A DNA stretch of 8,604 nt, taken from Candidatus Methanoperedens sp. Lineage in GTDB: Archaea; Halobacteriota; Methanosarcinia; Methanosarcinales; Methanoperedenaceae. The stretch is from positions 1 to 8,604 of the forward strand of contig JAPZAN010000111.1 in NCBI GenBank assembly GCA_027460605.1, in the 5' to 3' direction. A model generated the notes under the pieces. The model searched no databases. It saw nothing but the letters and a program-made list of their open reading frames with translations, and was not told the DNA's origin. Position numbers and translations under genes: made by a program. Shown here one piece after another: positions 1 through 6,208 of this stretch (positions are counted from its first letter, which is position 1; each line of letters begins with the position of its first letter).

Positions 1-72
1 AATGAGGCTTTTATGAGGAAGATGCCTCCTGAAGTTTGGCTAGGTTTTGCTTTTAAGATGTTTGGTTGGTGA
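1..72 (+). CDS. C-terminal end of an unrecognised plus-strand reading frame (partial)
   Basis: An open frame enters from the left edge in frame 1 and stops at a TGA at 70-72. It gives 23 residues ending in EVWLGFAFKMFGW. It runs convergently towards the caspase-like gene. The piece is too short to assign, and base composition resembles the AT-rich caspase gene rather than the tetrapyrrole genes. It could be the tail of a real gene or a chance open frame, since 23 codons without a stop proves little. I do not recognise the residues. Confidence 0.3.
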   Translation, partial: NEAFMRKMPPEVWLGFAFKMFGW

Positions 73-77
73 ATTTT

Positions 78-155
78 ATGAAAACTGTGCAAAAGGTAAA
101 AGAAGTTATGAATGAGGAAATTATTTCAGGAAATGATAGAGTTAAATTGGTATAG
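78..155 (+). CDS. Possible 25-residue small ORF between left-edge frame and caspase gene
   Basis: ATG at 78-80, stop TAG at 153-155. The predicted peptide is charged (starts MKTVQKVKEVMNEE, ends DRVKLV) and could form one amphipathic helix. A GGTGA stretch 5 nt before the ATG, overlapping the TGA of the preceding frame, could serve as a ribosome binding site and would couple the two. Its last 14 nt overlap the 3' end of the caspase gene on the other strand. Nothing else supports expression, so it may be chance or a degraded fragment. Confidence 0.18.
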   Translation: MKTVQKVKEVMNEEIISGNDRVKLV

Positions 156-1869
156 TGGAAATAAACTCCTCGAACTTTGCGACATACTCTTCTATTGATT
201 GTTTTATTTCAAAACTTACATCCCGATATTCCAAAAGTTGCTTTTGACGTTTTATGACTAAAGTAAGAAAATCTCTGATATTAATTGAGAACAAATTTTC
301 TATAAACGATATATAATCAGGGTTAGATAATTCTGAAAATATTCTTCTTAGAGTGGTTGTGTCTTCAAATATCAAATAAGTTGGAAAAGATCCCCAATAC
401 TCTTTATCAAACGTCGCAGAATAACAGTCAAATAAAAAAGTAATCTCGTTGAGATTCTTTATGCTACAATTTAAAGTGAGATCGTTTTTGATATTTTCTT
501 CTGGAAATAAATATTTAACAAAGGAGACCCCAGATCCTTTAAAAAGCTCTGGATGCCAGATTCTTGGATGATAAATTAGAGGTCTTGAAATCCCATAATA
601 ATTGATTGTATGATTAATTAATTTTTTTAGAATTTTTAGCTGTCTCTTTTTGTAAGCTGTAGGCATTATTTTAAAAATTATTTCAGAGGTAAGAGTCATC
701 GGAATTTCTATTATTGCAGTAGTTCCACTTTTCCCATGGATAAGTGATTCAAATTGGAATATATATTCAAGATTCTCTACAATGTATTTTTGTTCAGAAT
801 ACTCAAGAACATAGTTGAATAAAATAAGCAATGGTTTTAGATATTCTCTACAAGATTCATAATATGGTATAGCATCATCTGGTTTAGCAGATAAAGAAAC
901 TTCAGGCACTGAAATTTTCTTAAATATTTTATTTATTGATTCCTTAAATAATTTATCTATTTCAATAAAACGGCTTTCTTGAATTAATTGAATAACTTTT
1001 TTCTCAAAATCATCCAAATCTTCTGGTAAATAATACTCAGATGGTTGATATATTTTTGATGTAGGCACTATTGAAGTATCAAGTTTAATGTTCTTCTTTC
1101 CTGTTGGTTCAGTTTTATGAATTGTCAAAATTTTAAACTTGTCATCACTACTTTTTGCTTGAGGATTTTGTTCGTTTTTTGTTGCTTTTCTAACTTTCTC
1201 TAATACTTGCTTGTATACCTCATTAAAAGGTACTAAATAATCTTCTGAATTAGTCTCTTCTAAAGTATTTATTAGATTGTGGGTAAAAACCCCGTGTTGT
1301 ATTTCCTCATCTTCTTGTGCCTCTTCATCAGAATCGCATGCAGTAAGAAAGCCAGTTCCTTTATTTCTGCCAATGATATCAATCAGTTTATCTATTTTTA
1401 TTTCTCTTAATTTTGAATCAGGTAATTTACGTCTTAATGCACCGCCACTATGACATGCATCGAAAATTATCAACTTTGAATTAGCTTTTATTTGATTAAT
1501 CGCCACATTAAGTGTTGAAAGATTAATTGCCGTTTGTTCCCAGTAATCGGCTTCGAAATCATAAGGACAAATAAAACTATTGTTTGAACTTATGGTTTGA
1601 GGGTCTGATGCAGTAGTAAAGCCATGTCCTGCGAAATTAAAAATGACATAATCCTCATCCCGTGCTTTGCGTTCAATATCTGCAATTCCTTTTAGAATAT
1701 CAGTACGAGTTGCATTTTGGTCAAGTAATAAATTTTGATATTCGCAGTTAAATTGTGAATATTTATCATGAATAATTTTTGCATCATTCACACAATAATT
1801 CAATTGAGATTTTTCTGGTAATTTAGGATAACTATTAATCCCAATAGATAAAACTAAAATCTTTCCCAT
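142..1869 (-). CDS. Caspase-like cysteine protease (peptidase C14 / orthocaspase type) with unknown C-terminal domain
   Basis: 575 residues. The N-terminal ~250 residues read as a caspase-hemoglobinase fold domain: a first strand KILVLSIGINSY (3-14), the catalytic His in FNFAGHG (His82), the catalytic Cys in DACHSGG (Cys139), and the small-subunit motif HGVFTHNL (192-199). An acidic loop DSDEEAQEDEE (179-189) precedes that motif. In metacaspases and orthocaspases the Asp two residues before the Cys (here Asp137) helps form an S1 pocket for Arg or Lys, so cleavage after basic residues is the likely specificity (inference). After a linker (~250-280) come ~300 residues I do not recognise, probably mostly helical, without membrane segments or signal peptide. 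The gene is clearly AT-rich compared with its neighbours (one sampled 60-nt line 28% G+C; a hemC line 53%). It lies 13 nt after ygiQ but has its own TATA-like box. No Shine-Dalgarno is visible. The protease assignment is firm; a role in defence or regulated cell death is only suggested by the family. Confidence 0.9.
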   Translation of the reverse strand: MGKILVLSIGINSYPKLPEKSQLNYCVNDAKIIHDKYSQFNCEYQNLLLDQNATRTDILKGIADIERKARDEDYVIFNFAGHGFTTASDPQTISSNNSFICPYDFEADYWEQTAINLSTLNVAINQIKANSKLIIFDACHSGGALRRKLPDSKLREIKIDKLIDIIGRNKGTGFLTACDSDEEAQEDEEIQHGVFTHNLINTLEETNSEDYLVPFNEVYKQVLEKVRKATKNEQNPQAKSSDDKFKILTIHKTEPTGKKNIKLDTSIVPTSKIYQPSEYYLPEDLDDFEKKVIQLIQESRFIEIDKLFKESINKIFKKISVPEVSLSAKPDDAIPYYESCREYLKPLLILFNYVLEYSEQKYIVENLEYIFQFESLIHGKSGTTAIIEIPMTLTSEIIFKIMPTAYKKRQLKILKKLINHTINYYGISRPLIYHPRIWHPELFKGSGVSFVKYLFPEENIKNDLTLNCSIKNLNEITFLFDCYSATFDKEYWGSFPTYLIFEDTTTLRRIFSELSNPDYISFIENLFSINIRDFLTLVIKRQKQLLEYRDVSFEIKQSIEEYVAKFEEFISTIPI

Positions 1870-1882
1870 AAATAAGTAGCGT

Positions 1883-3721
1883 TTATTTGGATTTTAACTT
1901 ATTTAAACTCCCCTGTTCAAAACTCTCCCTTTTCCTTCTCCCTATCAAGCACTTCCGCCCTTCCCCGATCAGTTCCTCCCGCCCCGCTATCTTCAGCCCT
2001 TCATACACAAACCCATAATTCCTTTCATCCTTATACTGCAGCAAGGCGCGCTGTATCCTTTTCTCCCTCCCTTTCGCCACATGCACATTTTCCATAGTAA
2101 AAGGATTGATTCCGGTATAATACATGCACGTCGAGGCTGTCATCGGCGTTGGCGTGAAATCCTGCACCTGCTCTGTATAAAGATTATTGTCGCGTATGTA
2201 CTCAGCAAGTTCAATCATATCCTCCACAGTACAGCCGGGATGCCCGGACATGAAATACGGAAGAATGTACTGCTTTTTCCCGAGTTCCTTGTTCAAGGCG
2301 TCAAACTTCATTTTGAATTCCTCAAACACTTCTTTGGAAGGCTTGTGCATAATATCAAGAACATGCTGCGTTATGTGCTCAGGCGCAACCTTAAGATGCC
2401 CGCTCACATGGTGTTCGCAAAGCTCTGGGAGATAACCGGATGAATCCGCCAATACGAGGTCGTAACGAATACCTGAGCCGATGAATACTTTTTTAACGCC
2501 CGGAATCTCACGCAGGCGCCGCAGAAGTTCAATCTGTTTTTCATGACTTGCATCAAGGCTCTTGCAAAAAGTGCATATTTTATCCGTACATGCGCCCTGC
2601 GTCTCCCAGCGCTCGCAATGCAGCGAATACATGTTGGCAGTCGGTCCTCCCACGTCCTGCACGATGCCTTTGAAATCCGCCATATTTGTCATTCTTTTTA
2701 CCTCGCGCACGATAGATTCTATACTGCGGCTCTGCACTATCCTTCCCTGATGGTGCGTCAGGGCGCAAAAAGAGCAGGCTGCGAAGCATCCGCGGTGGCT
2801 CACTATCGAAAACTTAACAGGAGCGAGCGCAGGTATGGGTTTTTTATAGGAAGGATGGGCTTTTCTTGAGTATGGGAGTTCATATACATGATCAAGTTCC
2901 GCAGTGGTTAAAGGCATGGCAGGCTTATTCTGGATAATTACTGTTTTCGGATGCGGCTGCGCTACAGGTCTTCCGTGTACCGGGTCTTGCTCCAGGTAAT
3001 GGAGTTTGAATGCTTCGGCGTAAAGCTTTTTGTCATTTGAGACATCGTTAAAAGACGGTATCTCCACATAATCCTCATGCCCTATCGAGCGCCACTTACT
3101 TATTTCCATTTTGATTGCCGTGCCGGGAATATTGGTTACGTTTTTTATGTCCTCGCCTTTTGATAATCGCGACGCAATCTCGACCACCTGCCTTTCACCC
3201 ATCCCGAACACCAGCATATCCGCCGGCGCATCCGCAAGAATGGACTGGCGCACCGAATCCTGCCAGTAATCATAATGCGCAAACCGGCGCAGGCTTGCCT
3301 CAATGCCTCCAAGGACTATCGGGGTTTCAGGGAAAATCGAATGAATTTTGTCCGAATAGACAATAGCAGCGCGGTTTGGTCTAAGTCCTCCTTTTCCTGC
3401 TGGTGAATAAACATCATCGCTTCGTACTTTCAGGTTCGGAGTATAATTATTCACCATGGAATCCACGTTCCCTGAGGTAACACCGAAGAACAACCGAGGC
3501 TTCCCTAATTTCTTAAAATCTGCATCGCTCTTCCAGTCTGGCTGGGCTATGATGCCCACGGTGTAGCCTGCATCCCAGAGCACGCGCCCGATGACCGCGG
3601 CGCCGAATGAGGGATGGTCGACGTAGGCATCACCTGTTACGAGGATTATGTCGAATTCTTGGATTCCAAGCTCTGCGGCTTCACGCAGGGACATGGGGAG
3701 AAAACGGGGTTGGGGTTTCAT
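1883..3721 (-). CDS. YgiQ family (UPF0313) radical SAM protein
   Basis: 612 residues, near the usual family length. The N-terminus (RFLPMS, then LVTGDAYVDHPSFG at 28-40 and GIIAQPDW at 56-63) is the hallmark YgiQ N-terminal domain, probably a Rossmann-like half. The radical SAM core has the family's CxxxCxxC cluster motif, Cys312, Cys316 and Cys319 in GCFAACSFC, which should bind a 4Fe-4S cluster and cleave S-adenosylmethionine. Further Cys residues follow in the CERWETQGACTDKICTFC stretch. VQDFTPTPMTASTCMYYTG near the C-terminal part is also typical. The biochemical role of this family is not established as far as I know. The start at 3721 is preferred because the N-terminus matches the family; MS at residue 10 is a weaker alternative. 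No good Shine-Dalgarno is seen. It lies 25 nt after hemD. The last ~10 codons (QGSLNKLKSK) are AT-rich and low-complexity, marking the change in composition towards the caspase gene. Confidence 0.93.
   Translation of the reverse strand: MKPQPRFLPMSLREAAELGIQEFDIILVTGDAYVDHPSFGAAVIGRVLWDAGYTVGIIAQPDWKSDADFKKLGKPRLFFGVTSGNVDSMVNNYTPNLKVRSDDVYSPAGKGGLRPNRAAIVYSDKIHSIFPETPIVLGGIEASLRRFAHYDYWQDSVRQSILADAPADMLVFGMGERQVVEIASRLSKGEDIKNVTNIPGTAIKMEISKWRSIGHEDYVEIPSFNDVSNDKKLYAEAFKLHYLEQDPVHGRPVAQPHPKTVIIQNKPAMPLTTAELDHVYELPYSRKAHPSYKKPIPALAPVKFSIVSHRGCFAACSFCALTHHQGRIVQSRSIESIVREVKRMTNMADFKGIVQDVGGPTANMYSLHCERWETQGACTDKICTFCKSLDASHEKQIELLRRLREIPGVKKVFIGSGIRYDLVLADSSGYLPELCEHHVSGHLKVAPEHITQHVLDIMHKPSKEVFEEFKMKFDALNKELGKKQYILPYFMSGHPGCTVEDMIELAEYIRDNNLYTEQVQDFTPTPMTASTCMYYTGINPFTMENVHVAKGREKRIQRALLQYKDERNYGFVYEGLKIAGREELIGEGRKCLIGRRKRESFEQGSLNKLKSK
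1899..1908 (-). promoter_or_regulatory. Candidate TATA box for the caspase-like gene
   Basis: On the minus strand the sequence GAGTTTAAATAAG contains a TATA-like core centred about 34 nt upstream of the ATG at 1869. With the usual archaeal spacing of ~25 nt to the start site, transcription would begin near 1877-1879, giving a leader of under 10 nt. This fits the missing Shine-Dalgarno. The box lies inside the last codons of the ygiQ gene. In AT-rich DNA such a match can occur by chance. Confidence 0.4.
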
Positions 3722-3742
3722 ATTTTCGCGTAATTTACATCA

Positions 3743-3753
3743 GGATTTAACAA
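3743..3753 (-). promoter_or_regulatory. Weak candidate TATA box for the ygiQ-family gene
   Basis: Minus-strand TTGTTAAATCC, centred ~27 nt before the ATG at 3721, is at the spacing expected for a leaderless transcript and overlaps the hemD stop codon. Together with the lack of a Shine-Dalgarno it suggests the gene could be transcribed independently of the hem cluster. The match is poor and could be chance. Confidence 0.22.
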
Positions 3754-4517
3754 TCATGTTTTTTGCATTCCTGAAGCAGTTCCTCAAACGTATAGTGTTT
3801 CGGTATTACCTTTACTTCTATCCCGAAACCTGATAAAGTATCAGCTGTGGGCTTGCCAATTGCTGCAACTGTCTTTTCATTCATTATCCTGACAAGCTCG
3901 TCCTTCACTTCCATTTCATCCGCAAGCGCCATGAAATTCCTTGCCATCATCGAGCTTGTGAACGCGAATATGTCAATTTCCCCGGCAAGTGCCCGCTCCA
4001 TAAGCCTTTTGTGCCTTTCATCCCTCGGGCTTATTAACTGGTACACCTGTGTCTCATGAACAACCGCGCCCTTTTTCAGGAGTCCATCGACAAGTTCAGG
4101 CGCGCCGTGGCTGCTCCGGGCAATCTCGATTACTGCCCCTTCAATTCCGCTCATTTGCTCAACAAGCCCGTGCGAACTGAAAGATTCCGGAACAATACTT
4201 ACCTGTATCCCGTTTTTTTGAAGGGCTTTTTTGGTCTTCGGACCGATTGCGACCACATGCGTCTTATTGAGCTGTTCGATAAACTCATCCGGCTCATCCA
4301 GTTTTAAAAGCGTGAACTCCACGCCATTTGCGCTTGTGAATATCACGTAGTCCACCTTTCCACCCATGACCCTCTCCACAAACCCCTTAAAATTGGCATC
4401 GGTTTTATCCACCACATCAATCATGGGCGCTGTAATCGTATCAAATCCAATTGAATTTGCGAGTTTGACCGACCCGGCCAGATACCCGGCAGGTCTCATA
4501 ATGGCAATTACTTTCAT
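3747..4517 (-). CDS. hemD: Uroporphyrinogen-III synthase
   Basis: 256 residues, a normal length. The enzyme closes linear hydroxymethylbilane while inverting ring D, giving uroporphyrinogen III; it is cytosolic. The sequence family is weakly conserved but the expected landmarks are in order: MRPAGY near the N-terminus (7-12), VIFTSANGVEF (58-68), VVAIGPKT (88-95), the inter-domain VYQL with the conserved Tyr159, FAFTSSMMARNF (184-195), VAAIGKPTADTL (217-228) and the C-terminal HYTFEELL (241-248). This two-domain alternation of TSAN/TSS and AIG motifs is diagnostic. It starts 7 nt after the cobA stop, so translation is probably coupled; no clear Shine-Dalgarno precedes the ATG. Being directly behind cobA, whose substrate it makes, supports the call. 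Confidence 0.93.
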   Translation of the reverse strand: MKVIAIMRPAGYLAGSVKLANSIGFDTITAPMIDVVDKTDANFKGFVERVMGGKVDYVIFTSANGVEFTLLKLDEPDEFIEQLNKTHVVAIGPKTKKALQKNGIQVSIVPESFSSHGLVEQMSGIEGAVIEIARSSHGAPELVDGLLKKGAVVHETQVYQLISPRDERHKRLMERALAGEIDIFAFTSSMMARNFMALADEMEVKDELVRIMNEKTVAAIGKPTADTLSGFGIEVKVIPKHYTFEELLQECKKHDC

Positions 4518-4524
4518 CGCAATC

Positions 4525-5262
4525 TTAACGAGCTAATTCATGATGAAGTTTTACCACATCGCCTATAACGGTTATTGCGGGTGCCTTTACTTTTCGCTGT
4601 TTGCACAGTCCCACGATATCCGCCAGCGTCCCGATAGTGACGCGCTGGTCGGGTCGCGTTCCCCTTTCGATGACAGCCACAGGCGTATCGATGGATTTCC
4701 CGTGTTTTACCAGTTCCTTTACATTGCGCGGAAGCATGCTGACGCCCATAAGGATAACAAGCGTCCCTTTAAACCGCGCCAGCAGTTCCCAGTCAAGGGC
4801 TGTATCTTCTTTTTCAGGGTCTTCATGCCCTGTGATAAAAGTGACCATAGAAGCATAATCGCGATGCGTTATCGGAATTCCCGCGTAAGCCGGAACCGCG
4901 ATTGCCGAGGTGATACCAGGCACAATCTCGACCTCAATACCCTCCTGCGCAAGCGTCTGGGCTTCCTCGCCCCCGCGCCCGAAAAGATAAGGGTCTCCCC
5001 CTTTAAGCCGCACTACAATTTTTCCTTCCTTTGCCCGCTTGACCAGCAATTCATTTATCTGCCACTGTGAAAGCTTGTGGTCACCTGCATATTTCCCCAC
5101 ATCGATTTTTTCTGCGGATTCGGGTAGCATATTAAGAATCGCCTCTCCGGGCAGCTGGTCGTAAAGGATAACCTCTGCGCTCTCTATAAGCCTTTTTGCC
5201 TTTATCGTCAAAAGCTCGGGGTCACCAGGACCTGAGCCCACAAGATAAACTTTCCCGGTCAT
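4525..5262 (-). CDS. cobA: Uroporphyrinogen-III C-methyltransferase (SUMT)
   Basis: 245 residues, the size of a stand-alone SUMT, without the CysG dehydrogenase/chelatase half. It transfers two methyl groups from S-adenosylmethionine to C2 and C7 of uroporphyrinogen III, giving precorrin-2, the precursor of siroheme, F430, cobalamin and the alternative heme route. Signatures in order: VGSGPGDPELLT (8-19), RLKGGDPYLFGRGGEE (85-100), PGITSAIAVPAYAGIPITHR (115-134), TFITGHE (141-147), GTLVILMGV (166-174) and ERGTRPDQR (199-207). The start is well supported by AGAGGAAAAT just before the ATG, a good Shine-Dalgarno. That site and the first codons lie inside the end of hemC (41-nt overlap). The same gene is called cobA or sumT in different annotations. 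Confidence 0.96.
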   Translation of the reverse strand: MTGKVYLVGSGPGDPELLTIKAKRLIESAEVILYDQLPGEAILNMLPESAEKIDVGKYAGDHKLSQWQINELLVKRAKEGKIVVRLKGGDPYLFGRGGEEAQTLAQEGIEVEIVPGITSAIAVPAYAGIPITHRDYASMVTFITGHEDPEKEDTALDWELLARFKGTLVILMGVSMLPRNVKELVKHGKSIDTPVAVIERGTRPDQRVTIGTLADIVGLCKQRKVKAPAITVIGDVVKLHHELAR

Positions 5263-6208
5263 ATTTTCCTCTTTTTGCTGTGAACATTTTCACTGCTTCT
5301 TCAACGAGTTCTCCTCCACCTTTTCGCTTCAACTCGTTCCCGATGCTCAGAGCTTTCTGCTCATATTCGGCAGGGTTTATAAATTCATCTATTTTTACGC
5401 AGCGTTTTCCATCCACAGAGAGAACCTCGCAGCGAACATGAATCTTATCACCTTCAGTTTGTGCAAAAGCACCTATCGGCACAAGGCAGCCACCCCCAAG
5501 AATACCGATAATGATGCGCTCTATCCTTGTTTCAATCCGTGTTTTTTCATTATCCAGCGCTTTTGCAGCGCGCTCTGCTTCCGAATCTTTTTTCGTGACT
5601 ATGACCACTGTCCCCTGGTTTGCGGACGGAACGAAATCATCCGGATTCAGGCGTTCGCCCGGAATATCCCATTTCATCCTCTCAAGACCCGCTTCTGCAA
5701 GGAATATGCCATCGTACTGCCCTTCCTTTAGTTTGCGAAGGCGCGTATCGATATTTCCACGTAGTTCTTTTATGATAAGGTCATTGCGGAATCGCATAAG
5801 CTGTGCGCGGCGCCGCAGGCTCGTGGTTCCTATGGTTGCACCGGCCGGCAGGTCTTTCAATTTGGCGCCGTCGCGCGTGAGCAGGAAATCATATGGTGAG
5901 TCGCGTTTCATCACAGCCGCAATCGTAAGTTCCGGCGGACGTTCCGTGGGAACGTCTTTCATGCTGTGCACCGCGATATCAATATCACCTGCCAGCATCG
6001 AGTCATCTATCTCCCGTACGAAAACACCGAATCCCTGCACTTCATGAAGCGGCCTGTCTGTGAAGGTATCACCGCACGTCTTTATGATTTTTATTTCGGT
6101 TTTAACGCCGTTTTTTAAAAGAAGTCCTGAAACAAGGTTTGCCTGGGCAAGCGCAAGTTTGCTGCCCCTCGTTCCTATCCGAAGCGGCATTTTCCCTGAA
6201 AGCTTCAT
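5222..6208 (-). CDS. hemC: Porphobilinogen deaminase (hydroxymethylbilane synthase)
   Basis: 328 residues, somewhat longer than the usual 290-315. It links four porphobilinogens head to tail into hydroxymethylbilane on a covalently held dipyrromethane cofactor. Visible landmarks: LRIGTRGSKLAL (9-20), AVHSMKDVPTE (79-89) with the catalytic Asp85, GTTSLRRRAQL (127-137), ELRGNIDTRL (148-157), and GGGCLVPIGAF (238-248), where Cys241 should carry the cofactor. The ATG overlaps the hemL stop as ATGA, and AAGGAA lies about 8-9 nt upstream, so this start is favoured over Met7 (6190). The last ~14 residues (YDRESLSCGLRSW) are read in another frame from the start of cobA and look like a non-conserved tail. 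The excess length is explained by this tail plus a six-residue N-terminal extension. Confidence 0.95.
   Translation of the reverse strand: MKLSGKMPLRIGTRGSKLALAQANLVSGLLLKNGVKTEIKIIKTCGDTFTDRPLHEVQGFGVFVREIDDSMLAGDIDIAVHSMKDVPTERPPELTIAAVMKRDSPYDFLLTRDGAKLKDLPAGATIGTTSLRRRAQLMRFRNDLIIKELRGNIDTRLRKLKEGQYDGIFLAEAGLERMKWDIPGERLNPDDFVPSANQGTVVIVTKKDSEAERAAKALDNEKTRIETRIERIIIGILGGGCLVPIGAFAQTEGDKIHVRCEVLSVDGKRCVKIDEFINPAEYEQKALSIGNELKRKGGGELVEEAVKMFTAKRGKYDRESLSCGLRSW

Noticed and set aside
2580..2789. 69-codon minus-strand frame inside the ygiQ gene
   Set aside because: It is a shifted frame on the same strand as ygiQ, whose frame is continuous and full length, so there is no sign of a frameshift.
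5511..6047. 178-codon open frame on the plus strand opposite hemC
   Set aside because: It lies wholly inside the well-supported hemC gene, its product is Ser/Arg-rich without recognisable motifs, and such antisense frames arise from the codon bias of the real gene. The same applies to the other plus-strand frames opposite ygiQ, hemD, cobA and hemL.
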